64,000 bases of DNA from Paraburkholderia metrosideri (GCF_904848625.1 NZ_CAJHCP010000001.1:186001-250000), one strand, 5' to 3'; shown: positions 52,439 through 61,253, numbered from the stretch's first letter. Numbers and translations are program-made. Notes: generated by a model from the letters alone, not told the origin.

Positions 52439-52478
52439 TCACGCGCACGCCTGACTGAACGCATTCTGGCATCACCAC

Positions 52479-52516
52479 AAAGGCGGGCGGGTTCACTCCC
52501 TCCCGCCTTTCTTTTT
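52479..52516 (+). terminator. Terminator after lpdA
   Basis: Stem AAAGGCGGG (52479-52487) with CCCGCCTTT (52502-52510), followed by CTTTTT. zapE starts 12 bp later and probably has its own promoter or depends on read-through. Confidence 0.8.
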
Positions 52517-52527
52517 GCAGCAACACC

Positions 52528-53625
52528 ATGAACGTCACCGAATACTACGAAAAAGAACTGCAGACTCGCGGCTATCAATCGGACCCGGCGCAGCGCGCGG
52601 CGGTCGACCGTCTGCAGCGGTGCTATGAAGAGTGGGGCGAATACAAATCGCGTCGCTCGAACGCGTTCAAGAAGCTGATTAATCGGCCGGACCTGCCGCG
52701 CGGCGTGTACATGTGGGGCGGCGTCGGGCGCGGCAAGAGCTTCCTGATGGACAGCTTCTACATGATCGTGCCGCTGCATCGCAAGACGCGTCTGCATTTT
52801 CACGAGTTCATGCGCGAAGTGCATCGCGAACTGGAAGACCTGAAAGGCCAGGCCGATCCACTCGACGAACTCGCGCGCCGCATTGCCAAGCGTTACCGGC
52901 TGATCTGTTTCGACGAATTCCACGTGTCGGATATCGCCGACGCGATGATTCTTTACCGTTTGCTCGACAAGCTGTTCGAGAACGGCGTGCAGTTCGTGAT
53001 GACGTCCAATTACGATCCGGACACACTGTATCCGGATGGGCTGCATCGCGACCGCATGCTGCCGGCCATCGAGTTGATCAAGTCGAAGCTCGACGTGCTC
53101 AACGTCGACGCGGGGATCGACTACAGGCAGCGCACGCTCGCTCAGGTCGAGGTGTATCGCTCGCCGCTGGGCGCGGCCGCCGACAAGGCGCTGCGCGACG
53201 CGTTCGGGCGTCTTGCCGCGGTTCCTGATGAAAGTCCGATCCTGCATATCGAGAAGCGCGAACTGAAGGCGCTGCGCAAGGCTGATGGCGTCGTGTGGTT
53301 CGATTTCGCTACGCTGTGCGGCGGTCCGCGTTCGCAGAACGACTATCTGGAACTGGCGAGCCGCTTTCATGCAGTCGTGCTCTCGAGCGTGCCGCAGATG
53401 TCCGCGCGGATGGCCTCGGAAGCGCGCCGCTTCACCTGGCTGATCGACGTGTTTTACGACCACAAGGTCAAGCTGTTGATGTCCGCCGCCGTGCCGCCCG
53501 AGCAACTGTATGTGGACGGCCCGATGGCGAACGAATTCACGCGCACGGTTTCGCGCATTGTCGAGATGCAGTCGAAGGAATATCTCGACACGCCGCGCCG
53601 GATTGTCGATACCTCGTTGACCTGA
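52528..53625 (+). CDS. zapE: Cell-division ATPase ZapE (AFG1-like)
   Basis: 365 residues. Walker A GGVGRGKSFLMDSFY near residue 68 and Walker B LICFDEFHVSDIADAM, with RYRLICFDEF and VMTSNYDPDTLYPDGLHRDR following, all ZapE/AFG1 signatures. ZapE modulates Z-ring assembly under stress. It follows lpdA as in other Burkholderiales. The ribosome site is weak. Confidence 0.94.
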   Translation: MNVTEYYEKELQTRGYQSDPAQRAAVDRLQRCYEEWGEYKSRRSNAFKKLINRPDLPRGVYMWGGVGRGKSFLMDSFYMIVPLHRKTRLHFHEFMREVHRELEDLKGQADPLDELARRIAKRYRLICFDEFHVSDIADAMILYRLLDKLFENGVQFVMTSNYDPDTLYPDGLHRDRMLPAIELIKSKLDVLNVDAGIDYRQRTLAQVEVYRSPLGAAADKALRDAFGRLAAVPDESPILHIEKRELKALRKADGVVWFDFATLCGGPRSQNDYLELASRFHAVVLSSVPQMSARMASEARRFTWLIDVFYDHKVKLLMSAAVPPEQLYVDGPMANEFTRTVSRIVEMQSKEYLDTPRRIVDTSLT

Positions 53626-53814
53626 TACGAGCGTGCGTGCCCCGCCAGCGCGGGTCACGCGAGCCGGATGCTGCGTGCCACGCGATGCATCAGGTCGCGC
53701 GCAGACGTTGAAGTGGCGACGTCGAACGCCTTAATTTCAAGATTCAGATTGGTCTTATTCTCCGCATGAGGAGGACTGGATATCTTTTGTCCTGTTTCTG
53801 ACAAAGGAGTATTC

Positions 53815-54273
53815 ATGAATCTGCACCGCGATATCAATGACGAAGAATGGCAACGCGTCGCACCGTTGCTCCCCGAATTGCGCCCACGCTCCGAGCTGCG
53901 GGGACGTCCACTTGCCAATACCCGCTCGGTACTCAACGGCGTTCTGTGGGTCATGTACAGCGGCGCGACCTGGTCGGCCATGCCGCGTAAATACCCGTCC
54001 TATCAAACGTGTCATCGCCGCTTCAAGGCATGGTATGAATCCGGCGTGCTCAAACGTGTCACCGAACAACTGGTCGGTGCAGCAGGCGAAGAGCTTTGCA
54101 ATCTGATGGAAGCACGCATGCGCACCCACGCACGCGCCGAGCGCAAGGCTGCTTCAGCAGCGAAGGGTTCAGGCCAGGCAGCCGCAGTACCGCCGTTGTA
54201 CAGCCAGCCAATCACCAAACCGCTACCTTCATCGCCGTTCATGTATGTGTCGCCGTTCAAGCAAGCTGCATGA
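53815..54273 (+). CDS. Second solitary IS5/IS402-type transposase N-terminal domain protein
   Basis: 152 residues. INDEEWQRVAPLLPELRPRS, LRGRPLANTRSVLNGVLWVM and YSGATWSAMPRKYPSYQTCH match the start of IS5-type transposases, as for the protein at 24950-25351. There is no DDE catalytic part; instead a helix and a Pro/Ser-rich tail (ending MYVSPFKQAA). AAAGGAG seven bases upstream is an excellent ribosome site and a strong terminator follows, so it looks like a maintained gene, probably a DNA-binding protein. Confidence 0.8.
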   Translation: MNLHRDINDEEWQRVAPLLPELRPRSELRGRPLANTRSVLNGVLWVMYSGATWSAMPRKYPSYQTCHRRFKAWYESGVLKRVTEQLVGAAGEELCNLMEARMRTHARAERKAASAAKGSGQAAAVPPLYSQPITKPLPSSPFMYVSPFKQAA

Positions 54274-54298
54274 CAGGCGCAATCCAGTGGCGTCAAAT

Positions 54299-54337
54299 AA
54301 AAAATGGCCGAACGATGACGATCGTCGGCCATTTTTT
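54299..54337. terminator. Bidirectional terminator
   Basis: Stem AAAAAATGGCCGA (54299-54311) with TCGGCCATTTTTT (54325-54337), loop partly self-paired. It separates the transposase-type gene from the convergent DUF2147 gene. Confidence 0.9.
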
Positions 54338-54463
54338 CTGGTTTCATCCTGGCCGCTTTGAGGGCCAGGCACCGGCTCTGCCGGCATCCCGAGCTTCACG
54401 TCGTGCTGGACTTCAATCCGCGTCGGCCAGCCTCTCAGGCAACGATTTCAAACCATCCGTGCG

Positions 54464-54946
54464 TTATTGCTGACGCACCCACGTCTGCGAGCGGCCCAGT
54501 AGCGACACGCCAATATAGCCGCGCACCACCAGCTTGTTCCCACCGTCTTCGAGATGCATCTTGCACTTGTAGACCTTGCCGTTTTCCGGGTCGAGAATCT
54601 GCCCGTGATCCCAACCGTCGCCATCCTTCTGCATGTCGTTGATGATGGTCATGCCGAGAATCAACTGATCCTTACGCGCGTCGGTACATGCGCTGCAGCG
54701 CCGATCGGGCTGGTTGTTCGCGCCGAGTCCCTTGATGACCTTGCCGTCGAACAAACCGTTGCTGTCCTGCGTGATCTGCACGAGTGCCTTGGGCTGACCC
54801 GTGCTGTCGTCAATGGTTTGCCATGTGCCTGCCGGAGTATCCGTCTGCGCCATCGCCGTGACGGCGCTGGCAAGCAACACACCGGCAAGAGCGGCATGTC
54901 TGACGGTGCGAACGGCGAGGGTGCGAGCTTGTTGAGCGAATTGCAT
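54464..54946 (-). CDS. Secreted DUF2147-family protein
   Basis: 160 residues. Signal peptide (AALAGVLLASAVTAMA), then the DUF2147 pattern: PAGTWQTIDDSTGQPKALVQ, CSACTDARKDQLILGMTIIN, DGWDHGQILDPENGKVYKCK, VVRGYIGVSLLGRSQTWVR. Such proteins are calycin-like barrels of unknown ligand in the periplasm. GAGGAAA precedes the ATG. Start 54944-54946 is chosen over an upstream in-frame ATG. Confidence 0.9.
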   Translation of the reverse strand: MQFAQQARTLAVRTVRHAALAGVLLASAVTAMAQTDTPAGTWQTIDDSTGQPKALVQITQDSNGLFDGKVIKGLGANNQPDRRCSACTDARKDQLILGMTIINDMQKDGDGWDHGQILDPENGKVYKCKMHLEDGGNKLVVRGYIGVSLLGRSQTWVRQQ

Positions 54947-55250
54947 TTTTTGATTTCCTCCTTGATGAAAGACTGCGCGATCGTGGTCGCGCAGCGTTAT
55001 TGGCATCTCGGGCGGTCCTCAGTGTCAGGTCACCGTGATGCCTCGTCGTGCCTCTCAGGTCTGCTGCAGCTGAACGGTTGTTGTCACGCAAGCCGTCACT
55101 CGGGACCCGACCCGCTGACTATCGTGGCGGCTCGAATGGTGGTGGCTCGAATGTCGTCTGCGCAGAATACGGGAAAGTGCGCGCGACGTTTGATAGTGGA
55201 CCCTCTAATCGGGTCGCGTGCACGCTGAACGATCGACGGTGTTTAAGCAA
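54947..55250. other. Gap between the DUF2147 gene and the TpsB gene
   Basis: 304 bases. Nothing supported apart from the DUF2147 promoter region. Confidence 0.3.
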
Positions 55251-56960
55251 TCAATTCAACTGGTACGAGAACGTGGCGTTGATACGCGGACTGCGTGACG
55301 GGCTTTCCACCGGTGCATCGCCGAGTGCCTTCGCCACCGACAAATCCAGCGTGTAGTACTTCGCATCCGAAATCCGGAAGCCGAACGCGATCGACGAGAG
55401 TCTTGACGGCGACGGCGTGCCCGCATGCAGATAAACCCGCGCCATGTCGAACGAGATATACGGCACCAGCGTGCGCAAATAAGTGAAGCCCGGCGTGAAT
55501 GGGCGATTTATTTCGAACATCGCGCCCCAGCCCGAATCGCCCGACGCTTCACCCGGTTGATAGCCCTGCGCAAAACGTTGCGCGCCGAACGAGATTTGTT
55601 CCGACGTCGGCAGCGAGACGGCGCTGTATTGACCGGTCAGCGAGACGGCGGTGCCGAGCTTCATCGGCCATTCGTTGGTCTGCGAAAAACTGGCGGCGCT
55701 CTTCACGAAGTTGATCGACGCAGGATTGGTCACCGGTGACCCCACCACGTTCGAATCGCCGGATTTCGACGCACCGAGAATGTCGAATGCCTTCGACACG
55801 CTGATGTTCGCGCGGCGCACCTGCCCGGTATCCACGCCGGTGTAGTCGGCCTGCAACTGCATCACGCGCACTTGCGAACGAAAGCCGAGCTGCGCGCCGG
55901 TCTGCTGGTTGTTGTAACGATCCTCATCGTGCGACGCATACACCGATGCCGTACCGATCACGCTCTGCGTGTTGCTCAACTTGAGCGGATACGCGAGCGA
56001 TCCGCCCACCTTGTCGTTGATCACCGTACGCTGCACGTAGCCGGGCAAGCCAGGATTGTCGACCGGGTTGCCGCGATAGTGCGTCGCGTCGATCTTGCCG
56101 ATCAACCCGTCGCTGCCGATCGGCACCGCCGCGCGCGCGGCGAGATAAGTGACGTTGTCGCGTCCCTTCGGCAGCAACGCCGATATGCTCAACTGTTCGC
56201 CGAGCGAAGTCAGCCCGTTCTCGGTGGCAGTCAGCAGCCCCTGCACGCCGGGCTGATTGAAGTTGACGCCCACGCTGATATCGAACGGCTTGCGATCCAC
56301 CTTCAGTTCGAGTGTCGTGGCACCGTCGGTGTTCTGCGGCGGCGCCACGTTGGCCGCGACCTTGATGCCCGGCAACAGGCCGAGCACGTTGATATAACGT
56401 TCGAACGTTGCGCGCCGCAACGGCCGGTCGGCGACGATGTGATCGGCGATCGCGCGAATCCTGTCTTCCACCGCACCGGGCCTGCCGGTGATCTTGACCG
56501 CCGACACATAACCTTCCACTACCGTTACCCGCACGACGCCGTCTGCGAACGATTGCGTCGGAATGAACGCGAACGACAGCGCATAGCCGCGCTCCTGGTA
56601 CAGCTTCGTGACGCCATTGGCGACCTCGATCAACTCGCCAACCGTGATGTCCTTGCCGACGAGCGGCGTGAAGCGTTGTGCGACTTCATCGAATGGAATG
56701 GACTTCACGCCCTCGACCTGCACGCGCGTGGGCGTCAGGTGGCGGGCGAGCAGTTCCTGAAGTTGCGGAGCTTGCGACTCGACCTGCACGGTCACGCTGG
56801 GACCGCGATCGGGCGCCTTGATCTGCGGCAGCGAATCGAGCGGGTTGCCGCCGACTGCTGCACCGCCGGGACGGGACTGCGCTTGTGCTTCCATTTGCAA
56901 AGTACTCGCTGCGAGCGCCGCGAGCAGAAGGGTCCGTTTGCTGCCGTACCCGAGTTTCAT
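55251..56960 (-). CDS. FhaC/ShlB-type outer-membrane transporter (TpsB)
   Basis: 569 residues. Signal peptide, then two POTRA domains (about residues 77-225, with RVQVEGVKSIPFDEVAQRF and GYVSAVKITGRPGAVEDRIR) and a 16-strand beta barrel. The L6-loop segment reads RFAQGYQPGEASGDSGW where TpsB proteins usually have an Arg in xRGY. The C terminus ends in Asn, not the usual Phe. ATG 56958-56960 is chosen because GAGGAAA lies eight bases upstream. TpsB proteins secrete TpsA adhesins or hemolysins, but no TpsA gene is nearby; two repeat-rich lipoproteins precede it. Confidence 0.85.
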   Translation of the reverse strand: MKLGYGSKRTLLLAALAASTLQMEAQAQSRPGGAAVGGNPLDSLPQIKAPDRGPSVTVQVESQAPQLQELLARHLTPTRVQVEGVKSIPFDEVAQRFTPLVGKDITVGELIEVANGVTKLYQERGYALSFAFIPTQSFADGVVRVTVVEGYVSAVKITGRPGAVEDRIRAIADHIVADRPLRRATFERYINVLGLLPGIKVAANVAPPQNTDGATTLELKVDRKPFDISVGVNFNQPGVQGLLTATENGLTSLGEQLSISALLPKGRDNVTYLAARAAVPIGSDGLIGKIDATHYRGNPVDNPGLPGYVQRTVINDKVGGSLAYPLKLSNTQSVIGTASVYASHDEDRYNNQQTGAQLGFRSQVRVMQLQADYTGVDTGQVRRANISVSKAFDILGASKSGDSNVVGSPVTNPASINFVKSAASFSQTNEWPMKLGTAVSLTGQYSAVSLPTSEQISFGAQRFAQGYQPGEASGDSGWGAMFEINRPFTPGFTYLRTLVPYISFDMARVYLHAGTPSPSRLSSIAFGFRISDAKYYTLDLSVAKALGDAPVESPSRSPRINATFSYQLN

Positions 56961-57252
56961 CGGATTTTCCTCGTATGCCATTCTTGTGTTGCGGGCGTGC
57001 CGCCTGGCCGGGCTGGTCGCGATCGCTTATGTGAGGCTCGACGCATACTGCCATGCTTGCATGTATTACGTCACGCGCTCCTCGCCGCTTGAGCATGCGT
57101 GAGAAATAGCGGACTACGTGATGAGTTGGATGGAGGATGCGTGACGCATGACCGACCGGGTTGAGAGCCCGTCCAGCGCGATGGGTAACGGCATATCGCG
57201 CCGGACGGTACCGGCATCTGCCTCGCATCAATCGGATCGATACTTAGGCTAA

Positions 57253-58659
57253 CTACTTATGGCCCACCGGCAACAGGCTGCCGAGCAGTGTCGTCACACC
57301 ATTGGTCGCGCCGCTCGAGCTGGTCGTCGAACCTGCTGTCGAACTGAGCGTGGCGGTCAACGTGCCGACCAGCGACGTCACCGGCGACAGGAGCTGTCCG
57401 GCGCCGCTGCCGCCCGACGTACTGCCCGTCAGCCCCGTGAGGGTGCTCGTGAGCGTCGTCAGCGGATTCGACGCGCCGCTCGCGCCGGTCGTGCCGCTCA
57501 ACACCGACGTCAGCGATGCAAGCGGCGTACCGTTCAATGCCGAGGTCAACGAACTCAACGGCGTGCCGCTCAGTGCGGAGGTCAGGCTGGAGAGCGGCGA
57601 GCCGCCGAGTAGTGTCGTCACCGAGCCAAGCGGATTGCTGCCGAGCCCGAGGCTCGCGAGCGAGCTTTGCAGCGGGCTCAGCGGATTGACGCTGGTGGCC
57701 GTGCCGCTCGCGACGCTCACATTGGTGCTGCCGACCAGACTCACGATCAGACCAGGAATCGGATTCGCACCGTTCGGGCCGTTCGGATTGACGAGGCCGC
57801 CCGCGTTGGTCACGGTATTGCCGAGCGAACTGACCAACGTGCCGACGTCGCTGCCCAGCGCGTTATTGGTCGCCGAGCCGACTTTCGATCCCGCCGAATT
57901 CAACGCTCCGCCCACTTGCGCCAGCACTCCGCTCAGCGGAACGCCCAGCCCCGTCTGGGTACCGACCGTTTGCGTGACGAGGCCGGCGGTTTGCACGATC
58001 GGCGTGATCGCGGTGCTGATCGGCTGGGTGACCTGCTGGACCGGCGCGGAAGCCAGCACATTGCCGAGCGTGGCGCCGCCTGCGTTCAGTGCGCCTGCCG
58101 TAGTCGACAGAACGCCGGCCAGCGGTGTGGTCACCGGTGCCAGCGGCGCAAGATTACCCGCGCCGAGGCCGCCGACCGCGGTGCTCAATCCTTGTACGAC
58201 GCCGCTCGTCGAACTGACTACCGAGCCGAGTCCGGCGACCGTGGTGCCGACCGGATTCGCAGTGGTGCCGGTCTGGCCGATCCCGTTGCTCACCGCATCG
58301 GCGAGCGAATTCAGGGTGCCGCTCGTGCTCGATACGGCACTGCCGAGGCCTTGCGTCACCTGCGGGCTGAGGCCCGGAATGGTCTGCGAGGCGATCGTGG
58401 TGCCGAGATCGGTGGTGGTTTTCGCGGCGGTGGTGGCGAGGCCGCTGGTGCCCGTCGACGTGATGGTCGTCGTACCCGTGGTGGTCGTGCCGCCGCCGCT
58501 GCCACTACCGGTGCTTGAGGTCGGCGGCGCGCTGACGGTGCTGCCGCCACAGGCCGCGAGCATGCTGGCGACCGCGACCGACACGGCGACCAACGGCGCG
58601 CGCAACGACGACACGGTCGCGCACGCCGCATGGAGAGTAAAAAAACGTTGAGTGGACAT
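57253..58659 (-). CDS. Repeat-rich surface lipoprotein A
   Basis: 468 residues. Lipoprotein signal with lipobox MLAAC (Cys37), a Ser/Thr/Gly linker, then a long Gly/Ser/Thr/Leu/Val repetitive body without Cys and almost without charge. The end has three 12-residue units of the type TPLSSLTSALSG. Residues from TIASQTIPGLSPQVTQGLGS onward are homologous to the protein at 58848-60416. No known enzymatic motif. Likely exported by the Lol pathway to the outer membrane. Some databases call similar proteins collagen-like, but there is no Gly-X-Y pattern here. Function unknown. Confidence 0.75.
   Translation of the reverse strand: MSTQRFFTLHAACATVSSLRAPLVAVSVAVASMLAACGGSTVSAPPTSSTGSGSGGGTTTTGTTTITSTGTSGLATTAAKTTTDLGTTIASQTIPGLSPQVTQGLGSAVSSTSGTLNSLADAVSNGIGQTGTTANPVGTTVAGLGSVVSSTSGVVQGLSTAVGGLGAGNLAPLAPVTTPLAGVLSTTAGALNAGGATLGNVLASAPVQQVTQPISTAITPIVQTAGLVTQTVGTQTGLGVPLSGVLAQVGGALNSAGSKVGSATNNALGSDVGTLVSSLGNTVTNAGGLVNPNGPNGANPIPGLIVSLVGSTNVSVASGTATSVNPLSPLQSSLASLGLGSNPLGSVTTLLGGSPLSSLTSALSGTPLSSLTSALNGTPLASLTSVLSGTTGASGASNPLTTLTSTLTGLTGSTSGGSGAGQLLSPVTSLVGTLTATLSSTAGSTTSSSGATNGVTTLLGSLLPVGHK
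57486..57605. repeat. 36-bp tandem repeat in lipoprotein A
   Basis: Three units encoding PLSSLTSALSG-like 12-residue segments of the C-terminal repeat region. Confidence 0.7.
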
Positions 58660-58847
58660 GGTGTGCTCCTCTGTGTCATGCAGTTGTCGTGTGCGGATGT
58701 TTCAGCGCGCCGTTGCCACGGATATCTGAGCGGCGCGGCCCAGGTCATGCGGGATGCGTGGAGGATCCGGCCGCGGCTCGCAAGCCGCGTTCCGGAGCCG
58801 GGTCATGGCATCTTTTTCTTGAGTCCTGAGGATCGCGAGCGGGCCGC

Positions 58848-60416
58848 TTACTTCTTCGTCAGTCCGCCGAGCAGGCCAGTGACGAGCGAAGTCACCGGCG
58901 ACAGCGGATTGCTCGAGGTTCCTTTGCTGCTGGTTGCCGACAACGACACGCCGGTGCCCGAGCTGGTCGCGGCGGACGCGGTCGCCGACGACGTCGTGGC
59001 CGCTGCCGTGGTGGTGACGCCGCCGAGCGCGCCGGTGACGGTGGTCAGCAGGCCGGTGACCGGCGCGAGCGGGCTGCTGGTGCCGCCGGTCGCGCTGCTC
59101 AGGACGCTCGTCACGCTAGTGAGCAGGCCGGTGACCGGAGCCAGCGGGCTGCTGCCGGTGCTGGAGCCGCTGGTCGCGCCGCCGAGCGTGCCCGTGACGG
59201 TGGTCAGCAGGCCGGTGACGGGAGCGAGCGGGCTGCTGGTGCCGCCGGCCGCGCCGCCCAGGCCGCCCGTCAGGGCGGTGAGCAAGCCGGTCACCGGAGC
59301 CAGCGGGCTGCTGCTGGTGCTGGAGCCGCCGGTTACGCCGCTGAGGCCGCCGGTCAGGCCGCCCAGCGCGGTTGTCAGCGAGGTCAACGGATTGGTGCTG
59401 GTGCCGCCGGTGAGCAGGCCGCCTACCGAGGCGACGGTCGTACCGGTTGCGGTGACCGTCTGGCCGAGCGCCGTCGTGACCGGGTTGTTACCCGTTGAGG
59501 CCAGCAGCGAGCCCGCTTTGCCGAGTCCGCCGCCGACCGTGGACAGCAGCGTGTTGACCGGTGCGCCAAGACCCGTAGCGGTGCCGACGGTTTGGGTCGT
59601 GGAGGCGAGCACCGACGTAATCGGGGTGATCGCGGTGCTGAGCGTCCGCGTGACCTGTTCGACCGGACCCGTCGACAGGGCGGTGGTGAGCGTGCTGCCA
59701 CCCTTGGTGACGGCCGTGCCGAGCGTGCTGACGACGCCGCCGAGCGGGGTGGTCAGCGGGGCCAGTGGCGAGAGCGCGCCGTTGCCGAGGCTCGTCACGA
59801 GGGTACCGGTGTCGGTGACCGCATTGCCGACCTTGCCGACCACGCCGCCCACGCTCGACACCGTCGTGCCGACTGCATTGTTACCGGTGCCGAGTTGACC
59901 GAGTCCTTGCGACAGACCGGAAGCGAGCGTCGACACAGCCGAACCGACGTCCTGCACGACCTGGCCAGTGGCTTGAGTCGTTTGTGCGCTCACGCCGGGC
60001 AGCGTCTGCGAGCCGATCACCGAGCCGAGGCCCGTCACCGTCTTGCCGACGCCGTCGACCACACCACTGGCCTTGTCGGTCACCGTGCCGAGCGCATTCG
60101 CGACCGTCGTGCTGGTGCTGCCGGTTCCCGACGTGCCCGACGTACCGGACGTGCCGGAGGTCCCCGAGGTGCCCGACGAGCTACCCGTATCGGTCGTCGT
60201 GGTGGTGCCGGAACTGGAGCCCGAACCGCCCGAACCCGATGAACCGCTGCCGCTTCCGTTCGTGGAAAGTGTGCCGCCATCGGATCCGCTGCCGCTGCTG
60301 CCGGTGCCGGAACTGAGACTTCCGGAGCCGCCGCAGGCGCCAAGCGAAAGCATCGCGGCGATGCTCGCCGCAATCAGGGTTGCCCGTACTGTGGTGGTGG
60401 TCGTTTGAATGGTCAT
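58848..60416 (-). CDS. Repeat-rich surface lipoprotein B
   Basis: 522 residues from ATG 60414-60416 (GAGGG five bases upstream). Lipobox SLGAC (Cys28), a Ser/Gly-rich region with about five SGTSGT-like units, a conserved middle part (SQTLPGVSAQTTQATGQVVQ; VGTTVSSVGGVVGKVGNAVT), and four PLAPVTGLLTxxTxxLGG repeats at the C terminus. It is paralogous to lipoprotein A (57253-58659) and lies in the same direction as it and the TpsB gene. Function unknown; a surface or biofilm role is only inferred from its partners and the adjacent pilus operon. Confidence 0.75.
   Translation of the reverse strand: MTIQTTTTTVRATLIAASIAAMLSLGACGGSGSLSSGTGSSGSGSDGGTLSTNGSGSGSSGSGGSGSSSGTTTTTDTGSSSGTSGTSGTSGTSGTSGTGSTSTTVANALGTVTDKASGVVDGVGKTVTGLGSVIGSQTLPGVSAQTTQATGQVVQDVGSAVSTLASGLSQGLGQLGTGNNAVGTTVSSVGGVVGKVGNAVTDTGTLVTSLGNGALSPLAPLTTPLGGVVSTLGTAVTKGGSTLTTALSTGPVEQVTRTLSTAITPITSVLASTTQTVGTATGLGAPVNTLLSTVGGGLGKAGSLLASTGNNPVTTALGQTVTATGTTVASVGGLLTGGTSTNPLTSLTTALGGLTGGLSGVTGGSSTSSSPLAPVTGLLTALTGGLGGAAGGTSSPLAPVTGLLTTVTGTLGGATSGSSTGSSPLAPVTGLLTSVTSVLSSATGGTSSPLAPVTGLLTTVTGALGGVTTTAAATTSSATASAATSSGTGVSLSATSSKGTSSNPLSPVTSLVTGLLGGLTKK
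59041..59330. repeat. Imperfect ~75-84-bp tandem repeats in lipoprotein B
   Basis: Four units, each coding for SSPLAPVTGLLTxxTxxLGGA. Unit edges are near 59041, 59119, 59203 and 59277. Length variation between strains is likely. Confidence 0.75.
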
Positions 60417-60623
60417 GTCGCCCTCGGATCGCATGTGTTATTGAGTGTTGCTGCGTGCCTACCTCTGCATGAGCCGTGCCATTTCGACAGAAGATTGCAG
60501 AGAATTTTTCGACGATGCAGCGCTCGACCTTATGCAGCGGGGCTTGACGAGGATTCGATGAAGTGTGCGCGACGCGTGAATCCGTTCCTGAAACGCGTTT
60601 CACGGGGCGTTGACGCGAGCCGC

Positions 60624-60668
60624 GTAACGTAACGAGCCGCGCGCGCCGTTACGATGTACGGCGTAACG
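60624..60668. promoter_or_regulatory. Cluster of four GTAACG/CGTTAC motifs
   Basis: GTAACG at 60624-60629 and 60629-60634 (sharing one base), CGTTAC at 60647-60652 and GTAACG at 60663-60668. The last two form the dyad TTACG-N8-CGTAA. This looks like a regulator-binding array between divergent surface-structure genes. Confidence 0.45.
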
Positions 60669-60835
60669 CAAATACAGACACAAGGCTCGCGCGCTTCAAA
60701 CGTTCTGTTCAAACAGTTATTTAGTGCAGCGAATCTAACTAGTGGTTATTCCTATGTGCTGAAAAGCGCGAATGGCCGTTAACCCAGGTAAGGCGAACAA
60801 AACGCTGGCGGTTTGTGGTTTCGGGCTTAGGACAA

Positions 60836-60864
60836 TTGCTTAAATAAGATTGTTCGGCTATAAA
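60836..60864 (+). promoter_or_regulatory. Candidate sigma-70 promoter of the flp operon
   Basis: TTGCTT at 60836-60841, a 17-nt spacer and TATAAA at 60859-60864. It would give a leader of about 200 bases before flp. Confidence 0.5.
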
Positions 60865-61073
60865 ACCCAAAAGCATTACGGATTGACGACGGAGGTTCGT
60901 TATCGAACAGACTGCACCAGTACATCCGTTTTAGTGAGCACCGCTGCAAATTGGGCTACTGAGACGCAACACCAGGCACCAGGAAATGAGAGACCGGGGG
61001 CCGTGGCGTCGACAGTGCTCGAGGCTTGATGCAGCTTCAAAGACACGAAATAAATCAAGTTCCGAGGGTAAAA

Positions 61074-61253
61074 ATGAAAAAGTTCACACAACGCTTCCTG
61101 AGAGATAACAAAGGCGTGACAGCCATTGAGTACGGGCTGATCGCGGGGCTGATCGCACTGGCCATTGTGGGGGCGGTGAACGGCTTGAGCACCGAGCTCT
61201 CTTCCGTTTTCACCAGCATCACGAACGCGGTCAGCGGCGGGAAATCGTCGTGA
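61074..61253 (+). CDS. flp: Flp-type IVb pilin
   Basis: 59 residues. RDNKGVTAIEYGLIAGLIAL: the prepilin cleavage site is after Gly14, and Glu19 (position 5 of the mature pilin) is conserved, followed by the hydrophobic assembly helix. It is the major subunit of a Tad (Flp) pilus. GAGGG lies five to nine bases before the ATG, an excellent ribosome site. First gene of the tad operon; a hairpin follows. Confidence 0.95.
   Translation: MKKFTQRFLRDNKGVTAIEYGLIAGLIALAIVGAVNGLSTELSSVFTSITNAVSGGKSS

Larger units (their letters stand above)
60417..61073. other. Divergent control region between lipoprotein B and the flp-tad operon
   Basis: 657 bases. Holds the GTAACG cluster at 60624-60668 and the promoter candidate at 60836-60864. 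No protein gene is supported. Confidence 0.55.

Noticed and set aside
58767..58795. Hairpin between the two lipoprotein genes as a terminator
   Set aside because: GCGGCT/AGCCGC pairing is visible, but there is no U-tract in the minus direction. The genes may be cotranscribed.
57302..59898. Long plus-strand open frames (about 450 and 420 codons) across the lipoprotein genes
   Set aside because: They are complements of the repetitive Ser/Thr/Gly/Val-rich codons on the minus strand. The minus-strand frames carry signal peptides, lipoboxes and ribosome sites; the plus frames have none.
60417..61073. A sigma-54 promoter for the flp operon
   Set aside because: TGGCGG near 60806 lacks the GC element at the right distance. 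The sigma-70-like site at 60836-60864 fits better.
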